Source of the DNA: Pseudomonas putida | GTDB lineage: Bacteria > Pseudomonadota > Gammaproteobacteria > Pseudomonadales > Pseudomonadaceae | Direction of reading: 5' to 3' | Assembly: GCA_041879295.1 (NCBI GenBank) | Contig: CP047152.1 | Span: 3,911,501 to 3,975,500 of the forward strand | Length of the DNA stretch: 64,000 nucleotides | Shown here: one piece after another, positions 1 through 12,951 of the stretch | How the letters are laid out: every line of letters starts with the position of its first letter | Position numbering within the stretch: position 1 is the first letter of the stretch | The notes under the pieces: model-generated | Told to the model about the DNA's origin: nothing | Seen by the model: the letters and a program-made list of their open reading frames with translations, nothing else | Database searches by the model: none | Program-made: the position numbers and the translations under genes

Positions 1-279
1 GTGGTCATTTCCGAAGGCGGCATCGAATCCGTCCAAGCCACACGGATTGACCCGGGTACACGAGTGAAGGTGAAAATGGTGCTGATGCCGCGTGCCCATG
101 GCCTGCTGCTGCGCGGCAAGGTCAGCCATTGCGACCCACGCCCGGAAGGCGGCTTCGAGGTCGGCACCGAGTTCATCGACATGACCGACGCCCAACGACA
201 ACTGCTGGCCCGTTACATCCTGCAGCGCCAGCAACAGCAACGGCGCCAGCAGCTGGAACTGAACGACCCTGCCTCCTGA
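1..279 (+). CDS. PilZ-domain protein, 5' end probably outside the window
   Basis: The 92 codons read from base 1 end in a stop at 279. The C-terminal part (GGFEVGTEFIDMTDAQRQLLARYI) has the look of the second half of a PilZ domain, where a G-x-x-F strand is followed by a short helix. PilZ domains bind cyclic di-GMP through an N-terminal RxxxR motif and a D/NxSxxG strand; neither is present here, so the gene very likely starts upstream and this GTG is internal. It ends with a Gln/Arg-rich tail. GDPD follows after 31 bases on the same strand, so the two may be cotranscribed. The target of this PilZ protein cannot be told from the sequence. Confidence 0.6.
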   Translation: MVISEGGIESVQATRIDPGTRVKVKMVLMPRAHGLLLRGKVSHCDPRPEGGFEVGTEFIDMTDAQRQLLARYILQRQQQQRRQQLELNDPAS

Positions 280-310
280 GCCAATTTCCCCCTGATTTGA
301 AGGAACGAAC

Positions 311-1027
311 GTGACCCTGATCTACGGCCATCGCGGCGCCAAGGGCGAAGCACCCGAGAACACCCTGAAAAGCTTTCAGCAATGCCTGTCCCATGGCGTG
401 ACCCGCTGCGAGCTGGACCTGCACCTGTCAGCCGACAACGAACTGATGGTCATCCACGACGCCACCCTCAAGCGCACCACTGGCCGTCGCGGCAAAGTGG
501 TCGAGCACCCGGCCGCCGACCTGGTCAAGATCGATGCCCGCAAAGGCGGCCCGGGCCATGTGCAGCCCTGCCCGATCCCGAAGCTGGAAGAGCTGTTCGA
601 AAAATGCCCGTTCGAGCACTGGCAGCTGGAAGTGAAAAGCGCCTCGCGCACCCGCGCGGCCACCACTGTCCTGGCGATCCGTGAACTGGCCCAGCAATAT
701 GGCTTGCTGGACAAGGTGACCATCACCTCCAGTTCACGCGAGGTACTGGGCGCCGCCCTGGAACTGGTGCCGGACGTGAAACGCGGGCTGGTGGCCGAAT
801 ACGCCTGGCTCGACCCGCTGAAGGTGGCACATAACTATGGCTGCGAGCTGCTGGCATTGAACTGGACACTGTGCACCCCCGAGCGCCTGCTCAAAGCACA
901 GGGCCAGGGTTTGCATGTGTCGGTGTGGACGGTCAACGAGCCGGCACTGATGCGCCGGCTGGCTGACTTTGGTGTGGACAGCCTGATTACAGACTTTCCC
1001 GGTTTGGCCAAGACCACCCTCGGGTAG
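311..1027 (+). CDS. Glycerophosphodiester phosphodiesterase (UgpQ/GDPD type, cytoplasmic)
   Basis: This 238-residue protein begins with the GDPD signature YGHRGAKGEAPENT (residues 4-17), with the catalytic HRG, and has the metal-binding E-L-D-L (residues 35-38) and the second catalytic histidine in VIHDATLKRTTG. It should hydrolyse glycerophosphodiesters to glycerol-3-phosphate and an alcohol, recycling phospholipid head-group products. There is no signal peptide, so it is the cytoplasmic UgpQ-like form (about 240 residues) rather than periplasmic GlpQ. The start is a GTG with GAAGGA nine bases upstream. No Ugp transporter genes are adjacent. Confidence 0.87.
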   Translation: MTLIYGHRGAKGEAPENTLKSFQQCLSHGVTRCELDLHLSADNELMVIHDATLKRTTGRRGKVVEHPAADLVKIDARKGGPGHVQPCPIPKLEELFEKCPFEHWQLEVKSASRTRAATTVLAIRELAQQYGLLDKVTITSSSREVLGAALELVPDVKRGLVAEYAWLDPLKVAHNYGCELLALNWTLCTPERLLKAQGQGLHVSVWTVNEPALMRRLADFGVDSLITDFPGLAKTTLG

Positions 1028-1042
1028 GGTTGAAATCGGTCT

Positions 1043-1071
1043 CTCCGACCGGCTCAGGCCACCGGTCGGAG
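1043..1071. terminator. Hairpin between convergent GDPD and sthA genes
   Basis: A perfect 10-bp stem (CTCCGACCGG / CCGGTCGGAG) encloses a 9-base loop in the 48-base gap between two convergent genes. An A run (1078-1083) lies just past it on the sthA side. It may terminate either transcript, but neither strand has a clean T run next to the stem. Confidence 0.45.
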
Positions 1072-1075
1072 CCGC

Positions 1076-2470
1076 TCAAAAAAGCCGGTTCAGGCCGTCA
1101 TAGGCAGCTACCCGATAGGCTTCGGCCATGGTCGGGTAGTTGAACGTGGTGTTGACGAAGTACTTCAGGTTGTTGTGCTCACCTGGCTGGTTCATGATCG
1201 CCTGGCCAATGTGGACAATTTCCGAAGCCTGATAGCCGAAGCAATGCACACCGAGGATTTCCAGGGTTTCGCGGTGGAACAGGATCTTCAGCATGCCCTG
1301 CGGCTCGCCGGCGATCTGCGCACGCGCCATGCCTTTGAAGAAGGCCTTGCCCACTTCGTACGGCACTTTGGCCTGGGTCAGCTCCTGCTCGTTCTTGCCG
1401 ATCGAGCTGATCTCCGGAATGGTGTAGATACCGGTCGGCACGTCGTTGACGAAGCGCCAGCTGCCATTGTCGACAATGCTGCCAGCGGCCGACCGGCCCT
1501 GGTCATGGGCCGCACTGGCCAGGCTTGGCCAGCCAATCACGTCACCGGCACCGTAGATGTTCGGCACGGCGGTGCGGTAGGCCTCGTCGACCTCGATCTG
1601 GCCGCGGCTATTCACCTTGATACCGATGTTTTCCAGGCCCAGCTTGTCGGTGTTGCCGGTACGGCCGTTGCACCAGAGCAAGGCGTCCGCCTTGATCTTC
1701 TTGCCCGACTTGAGGTGCAGGATCACCCCGTTGTCCAGGCCTTCGACGCGCTCGTAGTCTTCGTTGTGACGCACTGTGATGTTGTTGTTGCTGAAGTGGT
1801 AGCTCAGCGCCTGGGAAATTTCCGAGTCGAGGAAGCTCAGCAGTTGGCCGCGGTTGTCGACCAGCTCGACCAATACGCCTAGGCCACTGAAGATCGAAGC
1901 GTATTCGCAACCGATTACGCCGGCACCGTACACGATCAGCTTGCGCGGGGTATGGCTGAGGCTGAGGATGGTGTCGCTGTCGTAAACCCGCGGATGGTGG
2001 AAGTCGATGTCGGCCGGGCGGTAAGGGCGCGAGCCGGTTGCAATGATGATGTGCTTGGCGTTGAGCTTCTCGACCACGCCGTTCGGGCACACCACTTCCA
2101 CGGTCTGCTCGTCGGCGAAGCTGCCGGTGCCGAAGAACACGTCGACGCGGTTGCGGGCATAGTAGCCGGTGCGCGATGCCACCTGCTTGGCGATGACCTT
2201 CTCGGCGCTTTTCAGCACGTCCGGGAACGAGAACCAGCGTGGCTCGCCGATGGCACGAAACATCGGGTTGGTGTTGAACTGCATGATCTGCCGCACCGAG
2301 TGACGCAGTGCCTTGGACGGAATGGTACCCAAGTGGGTGCAGTTGCCACCAACCTGGCGACGGTCATCGACCATCGCTACCTTGCGCCCTGCTTTGGCGG
2401 CGTTCATTGCCGCGCCTTCACCGGCCGGGCCGGAACCCAGCACCACTACGTCGTAGTTGTAGACAGCCAT
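1076..2470 (-). CDS. sthA: Soluble pyridine nucleotide transhydrogenase
   Basis: SthA transfers reducing equivalents between NADPH and NAD+ in the cytosol and balances the two pools. The 464-residue protein has the N-terminal FAD-binding motif [14 protein letters not shown], an NAD(P) Rossmann motif [13 protein letters not shown] near residue 180, the second FAD motif with YGAGDV, and a C-terminal dimerisation domain. The first Cys of the redox disulphide of related flavoproteins is replaced ([15 protein letters not shown]), as is typical of SthA versus lipoamide dehydrogenase. An in-frame start nine codons upstream exists, but the ATG at 2470 has AAGGAG eight bases before it and gives the family's usual length. 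Confidence 0.96.
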   Translation of the reverse strand: MAVYNYDVVVLGSGPAGEGAAMNAAKAGRKVAMVDDRRQVGGNCTHLGTIPSKALRHSVRQIMQFNTNPMFRAIGEPRWFSFPDVLKSAEKVIAKQVASRTGYYARNRVDVFFGTGSFADEQTVEVVCPNGVVEKLNAKHIIIATGSRPYRPADIDFHHPRVYDSDTILSLSHTPRKLIVYGAGVIGCEYASIFSGLGVLVELVDNRGQLLSFLDSEISQALSYHFSNNNITVRHNEDYERVEGLDNGVILHLKSGKKIKADALLWCNGRTGNTDKLGLENIGIKVNSRGQIEVDEAYRTAVPNIYGAGDVIGWPSLASAAHDQGRSAAGSIVDNGSWRFVNDVPTGIYTIPEISSIGKNEQELTQAKVPYEVGKAFFKGMARAQIAGEPQGMLKILFHRETLEILGVHCFGYQASEIVHIGQAIMNQPGEHNNLKYFVNTTFNYPTMAEAYRVAAYDGLNRLF

Positions 2471-2674
2471 GCGTACTCCTTCAGAACTGGCCCGCAAGCC
2501 ACGGTCGCTTGCGGGGCACGATCATGCCGCCGGGGCGCCATGAGAAAATTCGGGTGCAGTCTAATCAACCCGGAACGCCGCGCACATTAACCCTTGGTCG
2601 CGTCGTAGGCCAATTTTGCCCGCACTACATATGCTTCACCCATTCCCTGGCGGCAATCATCCCTGCTTGTGCTT

Positions 2675-3673
2675 TCACTGGCCTTTCACTGCCCGTTCGA
2701 ACGCGGGCGTAGATCGGGAGACGAAGCCTCCCTCTGCTCGAGTCACCAAAACCGCAGCCAGGTCATGCGCCACGGCAAAATCCCAGCCTCGCTGCGGACC
2801 CAGGATGAGCAGCAGCGTCGAATAGCCGTCGGCCTGCAGTGCTGAGGCGTCCAGCACCGTAACGGCCGCCAGGTCATGCTCGACCGGGCGCCCGAGGCGG
2901 GCATCGAAGGTGTGCGAATAGCGCCGGCCATTCTGCTCGAAATAGTGCCGATAGTCACCCGAGGTTGATACTGAAAGGCTATTGACCGGGATGATCTGGC
3001 GGGCAACCTGCCGGTCTTCGCGAGGCAGTTCCAGGGCAATGCGCCAAGGGCTGCCGTCAGGCTTGCGGCCAACTGCCTTCAACTCGCCAGTGACCTCGGC
3101 GACAAAGCTGCCGACCCCCATGGCCTGCAGGCGCGCAGCGATCACGTCGACAGCATGGCCGGCGACGATGCTGTTGAGGTCGAGCTGCACCGGGGCATCC
3201 TTGCACAGGGCGCGCCCCTTGATGCGCAGGTGCTGGTAGCCCACACGCCGGCGCACCTGGGCCAGTGCCTGTGGTTCGGGCACCTGCTCGTGACGGGCCT
3301 GAGGGCCGAAGCCCCACAGGTCGAGCAACGGCTCTACCGTGAGATCGAAAGCGCCATCGCTCTGCTCGGCAAGGTGCTGGCCGAGGCTGACCAATTCGAG
3401 CATATCGGGCGGCAGGGCCAGGCACTGGCCGGCGGGTAACCGGTTGAACTGGCTGACGATGGAATCGCCGCGGTAGGTTGAATAGTGGTGGTCGATGTCA
3501 TGCAGGATGGTTTCAACCGCCATCTGCACCTGGGCCGGCACCGGGCCACCAGGCTCGCGGACGTACTGGATGCTGTAGCTGCTGCCCATGGTCGGGCCAC
3601 CCAGACGCTCCAGGGTGGGGCCCTGGTTGCAGGCGGTGAGTAGCAGCAGAATGAACAGTAGGGCTGTGCGCAC
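2675..3673 (-). CDS. apbE: FAD:protein FMN transferase (ApbE family) lipoprotein
   Basis: The 332-residue protein starts at a GTG and has a lipoprotein signal with lipobox LLTAC, so the mature protein should be a membrane-anchored periplasmic lipoprotein. It then shows ApbE features: GGPTMGSSYSIQYV near the N terminus, DLNSIVAGHAVD (the flavin and Mg-binding region) and YSHTFDARLGRPVEHDLAAVTVL (normally HIIDPRTG). Family members attach FMN covalently to Thr in target flavoproteins such as NqrB, NqrC or RnfG. No flavoprotein target is encoded next to it. No strong ribosome binding site precedes the GTG, but no other start is possible without losing the signal peptide. Confidence 0.88.
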   Translation of the reverse strand: MRTALLFILLLLTACNQGPTLERLGGPTMGSSYSIQYVREPGGPVPAQVQMAVETILHDIDHHYSTYRGDSIVSQFNRLPAGQCLALPPDMLELVSLGQHLAEQSDGAFDLTVEPLLDLWGFGPQARHEQVPEPQALAQVRRRVGYQHLRIKGRALCKDAPVQLDLNSIVAGHAVDVIAARLQAMGVGSFVAEVTGELKAVGRKPDGSPWRIALELPREDRQVARQIIPVNSLSVSTSGDYRHYFEQNGRRYSHTFDARLGRPVEHDLAAVTVLDASALQADGYSTLLLILGPQRGWDFAVAHDLAAVLVTRAEGGFVSRSTPAFERAVKGQ

Positions 3674-3694
3674 AGTAGGGTTTCTCGGTTGCCG

Positions 3695-3780
3695 GTGCTG
3701 GCCTCTTCGCGGGTAAACCCGCTCCTACAGGGGCAGCGATAATCCTGTAGGAGCGGGTTTACCCGCGAAAGGGCCAGCAC
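3695..3780. repeat. REP doublet (inverted pair of P. putida 35-bp REP units)
   Basis: Two inverted copies of the unit GGCCTCTTCGCGGGTAAACC...CTCCTACAG face each other across a short spacer (about 18 bases), with flanks GTGCTGGCC and GGCCAGCAC also complementary. The right copy has GAAAGGG in place of GAAGAGG. It lies just upstream of apbE and downstream of gap, both on the minus strand. Confidence 0.92.
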
Positions 3781-3800
3781 TGACAACACACATTCAGAAT

Positions 3801-3834
3801 AAAAAAAACGGGAACCCGAAGGTTCCCGTTTTTT
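3801..3834 (-). terminator. Rho-independent terminator of gap
   Basis: A 10-bp stem (AACGGGAACC / GGTTCCCGTT) with a CGAA tetraloop is flanked by A8 on the left and T6 on the right. On the minus strand it lies 19 bases after the gap stop and ends in a U-rich run, so it is a good intrinsic terminator; the symmetry makes it bidirectional. Confidence 0.9.
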
Positions 3835-3852
3835 CATTGCCTTACAAGCGAA

Positions 3853-5316
3853 TCAGCGTGGAAACGCTGGCGGGTTCACACCGGCCATGTCTTCCATCAC
3901 ACGAACCACCTGGCAGCTATAACCGAACTCGTTGTCGTACCAGACGTACAGAACAACGCGGTTGTCGTTGGCGATGGTCGCCTCTGCGTCAACCACACCG
4001 GCATGGCGCGAGCCCACGAAGTCGGTCGAAACCACTTCCTGCGAAGCCACGTAGTCGATCTGCTTGTGAAGTTCCGAGTGCATGGCGGTCTGGCGCAGGT
4101 ACTCGTTGATCTCGTCGCGGGTGGTGGCCTTTTCCAGATTCAGGTTCAGGATGGCCATCGAAACGTTCGGCGTCGGGACACGAATGGCGTTGCCGGTCAG
4201 CTTGCCCTTCAGCACTGGCAGTGCCTTGGCAGCGGCGGTGGCGGCGCCGGTTTCGGTGATTACCATGTTCAGCGGCGCGGCACGGCCACGGCGGCTGCCC
4301 TTGTGGAAGTTGTCGATCAGGTTCTGGTCGTTGGTGAACGAGTGAACGGTTTCGACGTGGCCGTTGACGATGCCGTACTGATCGTTGATGGCCTTGAGCA
4401 CCGGCACGATGGCATTGGTGGTGCAGGAGGCCGCCGAGATGATCTTGTCATCGGCAGTGATGTCACCGTGGTTGATACCGTGCACGATGTTCTTCAGCGC
4501 GCCCTTGCCAGGTGCGGTGAGGATCACGCGGGCAGCACCAGGGCAGGCCAGGTGCTGGCCCAGGCCGTCGGCGTCACGCCATACACCGGTGTTGTCAACA
4601 ACAAGCGCATTGTCGATGCCGTACTGGGTGTAGTCGACTTCGCTCGGGTTCTTGGCGTAGATAACCTGGATCAGGTTGCCGTTGGCGGTGATGGTGTTGT
4701 TGGCTTCGTCGATGGTGATGGTGCCATCGAACGGACCATGCACCGAGTCACGGCGCAGCAGGCTGGCACGCTTGACCAGGTCGTTTTCGGCGCCTTTGCG
4801 CACGACGATGGCACGCAGACGCAGGCCGTCACCACCACCGGTTTTCTCGATCAGGATGCGCGCCAGCAGGCGGCCGATGCGACCGAAACCGTACAGAACA
4901 ACGTCGGTGCCTTTACGCGCCGAAGCGTTCTGCTGGCCAACCACGTCAGCCAGCTCTTCACGGACGAACTGCTCGGCAGTGCGGCCATTGCCTTCCTGCT
5001 TGAACTTGTTGGCCAGCTTGCCCAGGTCGACCGATGCGGCGCCCAGTTTCAGCTCGCTCATGGCTTTGAGCAGGGGGAATGTCTCGTGGACGGACAGTTC
5101 GGTTTCGTCGGTTTGGCGGTGGCGCGCAAAGCGGTGCGCCTTGAGGATCGAGATAACCGAACGGTTGATCAGGCTGCGGCCATAAATCGAGCTCACCACG
5201 TTGTTATTGCGGTAGAGCTGACCGATAAGCGGGATCATCGCTTCAGCCAGGGCTTCACGATCAATCCACTCACCAAGACACTGGTCGGGCTTCTGAGTCA
5301 CGGGAACCTTCCACAT
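3853..5316 (-). CDS. gapB: Glyceraldehyde-3-phosphate dehydrogenase, long form
   Basis: This is a GAPDH of 487 residues, about 150 longer than classical GAPDH. The NAD-binding motif YGFGRIGRLLARIL begins near residue 142, the catalytic Cys is Cys298 in SAASCTTNAIVP, and the general-base His is about His325 (VHSFTND). The C-terminal WYDNEFGYSCQVVRVMEDM is canonical. The first 135 residues are an extra helical N-terminal region with no recognisable domain. Such long GAPDHs are known in pseudomonads as a second enzyme, thought to work in gluconeogenesis. It is transcribed divergently from mfd. No good ribosome binding site precedes the ATG; Met27 is a possible alternative. Confidence 0.93.
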   Translation of the reverse strand: MWKVPVTQKPDQCLGEWIDREALAEAMIPLIGQLYRNNNVVSSIYGRSLINRSVISILKAHRFARHRQTDETELSVHETFPLLKAMSELKLGAASVDLGKLANKFKQEGNGRTAEQFVREELADVVGQQNASARKGTDVVLYGFGRIGRLLARILIEKTGGGDGLRLRAIVVRKGAENDLVKRASLLRRDSVHGPFDGTITIDEANNTITANGNLIQVIYAKNPSEVDYTQYGIDNALVVDNTGVWRDADGLGQHLACPGAARVILTAPGKGALKNIVHGINHGDITADDKIISAASCTTNAIVPVLKAINDQYGIVNGHVETVHSFTNDQNLIDNFHKGSRRGRAAPLNMVITETGAATAAAKALPVLKGKLTGNAIRVPTPNVSMAILNLNLEKATTRDEINEYLRQTAMHSELHKQIDYVASQEVVSTDFVGSRHAGVVDAEATIANDNRVVLYVWYDNEFGYSCQVVRVMEDMAGVNPPAFPR

Positions 5317-5483
5317 GTAGGGACAGAAAAAAGGGGCTACATTATGACGCCCCGACGCGGAACCGGCAATGAGCGCCTGTCGCAGTGACGCAAGCCAGCG
5401 CTCATGCCCTTTCGAGCCTGACAGCCGGCACCGTCACCGGTACAATCGGTCTCTTTGCCGCAACGCTTGGAGTGCAATCTCCC

Positions 5484-8400
5484 GTGTCAGTTCTGCGCCT
5501 ACCGCAAATGTCGGCCACGGCCGGCAAACAAACCTGGGGCAACTTGCCCGGTGCCGCCCTCAGCCTTGCCATCGCCGAGGCTGCCAGCAGCGCTGGCCGC
5601 TTCACCCTGCTGCTGACGGCCGACAGCCAGGCCGCCGACCGTCTGGAGCAGGAGCTGCGCTTCTTTGCCCCGGGCCTGCCAGTGCTGCCGTTCCCCGATT
5701 GGGAAACCCTGCCCTACGACCTGTTCTCGCCGCACCAGGACATCATCTCCCAGCGCATCGCCAGCCTGTACCGCCTGCCGGAGCTGAGCCACGGCATCCT
5801 CGTGGTGCCGATCACCACCGCCCTGCACCGCCTGGCGCCCACACGCTTTCTGCTGGGCAGCAGCCTGGTGCTGGATGTGGGCCAGACCATCGACGTAGAG
5901 CAGATGCGCACGCGCCTGGAAGCCAGCGGTTATCGTTGCGTCGACACCGTCTACGAGCATGGCGAGTTCGCCGTGCGCGGCGCGCTGATCGACCTGTTCC
6001 CGATGGGCAGCAAGCTGCCCTACCGCATCGACCTGTTCGATAACGAGATCGAGACGCTGCGCACCTTCGACCCCGAGACCCAGCGCTCGATCGACAAGGT
6101 GGATTCGGTGCGCCTGCTGCCAGCACGCGAATTCCCGATGCAGAAGGAAGAAGTGACCCGCTTCAAGGCACGCTTTCGCGAGCGCTTCGACGTCGACTTC
6201 CGCCGCAGTGCAATCTTCCAGGACCTGGCCAGCGGCATCATCCCCGCCGGTATCGAGTACTACCTGCCGCTGTTCTTCGAAGACACCTCAACCCTGTTCG
6301 ACTACCTGCCGACCGACACCCAGGTGTTCTCGCTCCCCGGCGTGGAACAGGCCGCCGAGCACTTCTGGAACGACGTGCGCGGGCGTTATGAAGACCGCCG
6401 CGGCGACCTCAGCCGGCCGCTGTTGCCGCCGGCCGAGCTGTTCATGCCGGTGGAAGATTGCTTCGCCCGGCTCAAGCAGTGGCCCCGGGTAGTGGTCAGC
6501 AGCGAAGAGCTCGACCCTGGGGTGGGCCGCGAGCGCTTCCCGGCGCGCGCCCTGCCCAACCTGGCCATCGAGGCCAAGGCCAACCAGCCGCTGGCCGAGC
6601 TGGCCAACTTCCTCGACCAGTTCCCCGGCCGCGTACTGTTCACTGCCGAATCAGCGGGCCGCCGTGAAGTGCTGCTGGAGCTGCTCGAACGGCTGAAGCT
6701 GCGCCCGCATACCGTCGATGGCTGGGACGATTTCATAACCGGTGCCGAGCGCCTGGCGATCACCATCGCCCCGCTGGACGACGGCCTGCTGCTGGACGAC
6801 CCAGGCCTGGCCCTGATTGCCGAAAGCCCACTGTTCGGCCAGCGGGTGATGCAGCGCCGGCGCCGTGACAAGCGCGGCGAAACCGCCAACGACGCGGTCA
6901 TCAAGAACCTCACCGAGCTGCGCGAAGGTGCGCCGGTGGTGCACATCGACCATGGTGTCGGCCGCTACCTGGGCCTGGCCACCCTGGAAATCGACGGCCA
7001 GGCCGCCGAATTCCTGACGCTGGAATACGCCGAGAACGCCAAGTTGTATGTGCCGGTGGCCAACCTGCACCTGATCGCCCGCTACACCGGCAGCGACGAC
7101 GCCCTGGCACCGCTGCACCGGCTGGGTTCGGAGGCCTGGCAGAAAGCCAAGCGCAAGGCCGCCGAACAGGTCCGCGACGTGGCCGCCGAACTGCTCGACA
7201 TCTATGCTCGCCGCGCCGCGCGCAAGGGCTATGCGTTTGCCGACCCATCCGCCGACTACGCCACCTTCAGCGCCGGCTTCCCGTTCGAGGAAACCCCGGA
7301 CCAGCAGGCTGCAATCGAGGCCGTGCGAGCCGATATGCTGGCACCCAAGCCAATGGACCGCCTGGTCTGTGGCGACGTGGGCTTCGGCAAGACCGAAGTG
7401 GCCATGCGCGCGGCGTTCATCGCCGTGCACAGTGGCCGCCAGGTGGCTGTACTGGTGCCCACCACCCTGCTTGCCCAGCAGCATTACAACAGTTTCCGCG
7501 ACCGCTTTGCCGACTGGCCCGTGACCGTGGAAGTGATGAGCCGCTTCAAGTCGGCCAAGGAAGTGGCCGCCGCCGCCGCGGACCTTGCCGAAGGCAAGAT
7601 CGACATCCTCATCGGCACCCACAAGCTGCTGCAGGACGACGTGCGCTTCAAAGACCTGGGCCTGGCCATCATCGATGAAGAGCACCGCTTTGGCGTCCGC
7701 CAGAAAGAACAGCTGAAGGCGCTGCGCAGCGAGGTCGACATCCTCACCCTGACCGCCACGCCGATTCCGCGCACGCTGAACATGGCTGTGGCGGGCATGC
7801 GCGACCTGTCAATCATCGCCACGCCGCCAGCACGCCGCCTGTCTGTGCGCACCTTCGTCATGGAGCAGAACAAGAGCACGGTCAAGGAGGCGCTGCTGCG
7901 CGAACTGTTGCGCGGTGGCCAGGTGTACTACCTGCACAACGATGTGAAAACCATCGAAAAATGCGCCGCCGACCTTGCCGAGCTGGTGCCTGAGGCACGC
8001 ATCGGCATCGGCCACGGGCAAATGCGCGAACGCGAGCTGGAACAGGTGATGAGCGATTTCTACCACAAGCGCTTCAACGTGCTGGTGGCCTCGACCATTA
8101 TCGAAACCGGTATCGACGTGCCCAGCGCCAACACCATCGTCATCGAGCGCGCCGACAAGTTCGGCCTGGCCCAGCTGCACCAGTTGCGTGGCCGGGTTGG
8201 CCGTAGCCACCACCAGGCTTACGCCTACCTGCTCACACCTACCCGTCAGAAGGTCAGCGCCGACGCCGAAAAGCGCCTGGAGGCGATCGCCAACACACAA
8301 GACCTGGGCGCAGGCTTTGTGCTGGCCACCAACGACCTGGAAATCCGCGGGGCCGGCGAGCTGCTGGGCGAAGGCCAGAGCGGGCAGATCCAGGCGGTGG

Positions 8401-8933
8401 GCTTCACCCTGTACATGGAAATGCTCGAGCGCGCGGTCAAGGCAATCCGTAAAGGTACCCAGCCGAACCTTGAGCAACCACTGGGCGGCGGCCCGGAGAT
8501 CAACCTGCGCCTGCCGGCACTGATCCCCGAAGACTACCTGCCTGACGTGCATGCGCGTCTGATCCTGTACAAACGCATTGCCTCGGCTGCCGACGAAGAA
8601 GGCCTCAAGGACTTGCAGGTCGAGATGATCGACCGCTTCGGCCTGTTGCCAGAGCCGACCAAGAACCTGATGCGCCTGACGTCGCTCAAGCTGCACGCGG
8701 AAAAGCTCGGGATCAAGAAAGTCGATGCGGGGCCCAATGGTGGCAAGCTCGAGTTCGAAGCCGAAACCCCGGTCGACCCGTTGACCCTGATCAAGCTGAT
8801 CCAGGGTCAGCCCAAACGTTACAAGTTCGAAGGCGCTACCCAGTTCCGCTTCCTGGTACCGATGGAACGCCCCGACGAACGTTTCAATACCCTGGAGGCG
8901 CTGTTCGAGCGCCTGACCCCACAGCCTGCCTAA
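5484..8933 (+). CDS. mfd: Transcription-repair coupling factor Mfd
   Basis: Mfd displaces RNA polymerase stalled at lesions and recruits UvrA. The 1149-residue protein has the N-terminal UvrB-like module (DWETLPYDLFSPH), the RNA-polymerase interaction domain (about 480-550), and a RecG-like translocase with Walker A GDVGFGKTEVAMRAAF, Walker B IIDEEHRFGV, motif III LTATPIPRTL, and motifs V and VI (STIIETGIDVP, QLRGRVGRS), then the D7 domain. An in-frame ATG exists 33 codons upstream, but the GTG at 5484 follows TTGGAG at the right distance, gives the normal pseudomonad length, and the extra residues are not conserved Mfd sequence. Confidence 0.96.
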   Translation: MSVLRLPQMSATAGKQTWGNLPGAALSLAIAEAASSAGRFTLLLTADSQAADRLEQELRFFAPGLPVLPFPDWETLPYDLFSPHQDIISQRIASLYRLPELSHGILVVPITTALHRLAPTRFLLGSSLVLDVGQTIDVEQMRTRLEASGYRCVDTVYEHGEFAVRGALIDLFPMGSKLPYRIDLFDNEIETLRTFDPETQRSIDKVDSVRLLPAREFPMQKEEVTRFKARFRERFDVDFRRSAIFQDLASGIIPAGIEYYLPLFFEDTSTLFDYLPTDTQVFSLPGVEQAAEHFWNDVRGRYEDRRGDLSRPLLPPAELFMPVEDCFARLKQWPRVVVSSEELDPGVGRERFPARALPNLAIEAKANQPLAELANFLDQFPGRVLFTAESAGRREVLLELLERLKLRPHTVDGWDDFITGAERLAITIAPLDDGLLLDDPGLALIAESPLFGQRVMQRRRRDKRGETANDAVIKNLTELREGAPVVHIDHGVGRYLGLATLEIDGQAAEFLTLEYAENAKLYVPVANLHLIARYTGSDDALAPLHRLGSEAWQKAKRKAAEQVRDVAAELLDIYARRAARKGYAFADPSADYATFSAGFPFEETPDQQAAIEAVRADMLAPKPMDRLVCGDVGFGKTEVAMRAAFIAVHSGRQVAVLVPTTLLAQQHYNSFRDRFADWPVTVEVMSRFKSAKEVAAAAADLAEGKIDILIGTHKLLQDDVRFKDLGLAIIDEEHRFGVRQKEQLKALRSEVDILTLTATPIPRTLNMAVAGMRDLSIIATPPARRLSVRTFVMEQNKSTVKEALLRELLRGGQVYYLHNDVKTIEKCAADLAELVPEARIGIGHGQMRERELEQVMSDFYHKRFNVLVASTIIETGIDVPSANTIVIERADKFGLAQLHQLRGRVGRSHHQAYAYLLTPTRQKVSADAEKRLEAIANTQDLGAGFVLATNDLEIRGAGELLGEGQSGQIQAVGFTLYMEMLERAVKAIRKGTQPNLEQPLGGGPEINLRLPALIPEDYLPDVHARLILYKRIASAADEEGLKDLQVEMIDRFGLLPEPTKNLMRLTSLKLHAEKLGIKKVDAGPNGGKLEFEAETPVDPLTLIKLIQGQPKRYKFEGATQFRFLVPMERPDERFNTLEALFERLTPQPA

Positions 8934-8942
8934 GGAAGACCC

Positions 8943-9515
8943 ATGCGTGCCATCCGTTGCCTGACCCTGCTGCTGGCGCTGTTCGCCCCGGCTGCCTTCG
9001 CCGAAGGCCTGTATCAGGTAGAAATGATTCTGGTGCGGCAGAACAGCGTGCCCGCCTTCACCAGCCCGTTCGCCCCCGAAGACTGGAGCGCCGGCGCCCC
9101 ACGCCTGACCAAGGACGCCGAGCGCCCCCCAGCACTGGAAGATGAAGCCACCCGCCTGGAAGCCACCGCCGACTACACGGTGCTGATGCACAAGGCCTGG
9201 CAGCAGCAGGTGGGCAGCGAACCCAGCCGCATCGCCGTGGGCGAAGGCACCGAACAGTTCGGGCACTTCCCTATCGAAGGCAACCTGAGCATCGCTGAAG
9301 GCCGCTTCATCACCGTCGAGGCCAACTTCTGGGTCAACCAGCTGGATGGCAACGGCAACGTGCTGCAAAGCGAGCAGTTCAGGCAAAGCAACAGCAACGT
9401 CAAGGGCGGCCAGCTGACCTTTCTCGACGGCGGGCACCTGGCGGTACTGCTGAAGGTGACACCACCGGGTACGCCGAAAATGCCGGTGATGGACCCGGAG
9501 ATGATGGAGCAGTAG
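8943..9515 (+). CDS. CsiV-like periplasmic protein
   Basis: The 190-residue protein has a clear Sec signal (MRAIRCLTLLLALFAPAAFA, cleavage before EGLYQVEMIL) and matches the CsiV family, whose mature part starts with a Y-x-V-E-x-I-x-x-R strand. In Vibrio, CsiV is a peptidoglycan-binding protein encoded next to mfd that affects cell shape. The same mfd neighbourhood (9 bases after the mfd stop, with AAGGA before the ATG) supports the assignment, and it is probably cotranscribed with mfd. Its role in pseudomonads is not established by sequence. Confidence 0.72.
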   Translation: MRAIRCLTLLLALFAPAAFAEGLYQVEMILVRQNSVPAFTSPFAPEDWSAGAPRLTKDAERPPALEDEATRLEATADYTVLMHKAWQQQVGSEPSRIAVGEGTEQFGHFPIEGNLSIAEGRFITVEANFWVNQLDGNGNVLQSEQFRQSNSNVKGGQLTFLDGGHLAVLLKVTPPGTPKMPVMDPEMMEQ

Positions 9516-9519
9516 GCCA

Positions 9520-12837
<3,318 letters not shown>

Positions 12838-12858
12838 ATCGAAAACGGATACAGCCCG

Positions 12859-12949
12859 CGCGGGCCTCTTCGCGGGCAAGCCCGCTCCTACAGGCACTGC
12901 ACTGCCCCAGATGGCGATGCGGTAACTGTGGGAGCGAAGAGGCCAGCGC
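12859..12949. repeat. REP doublet with a degenerate right unit
   Basis: The left unit is a normal REP (GGCCTCTTCGCGGGCAAGCC, then CGCTCCTACAG). The right one reads CTGTGGGAGCGAAGAGGCC, so the central GGGTTTACCCGC palindrome is deleted. The pair separates two convergent genes (SNF2 and nagZ). Confidence 0.85.
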
Positions 12950-12951
12950 AA

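Noticed and set aside
1175..2590. Long plus-strand frames opposite sthA
   Set aside because: High-GC shadow frames of sthA; the amino-acid composition is Val/Asp/Ala-skewed and no domain is recognised.
2498..2674. A small NqrM-like gene expected between sthA and apbE
   Set aside because: No Cys-rich DUF539-type reading frame is found in the gap.
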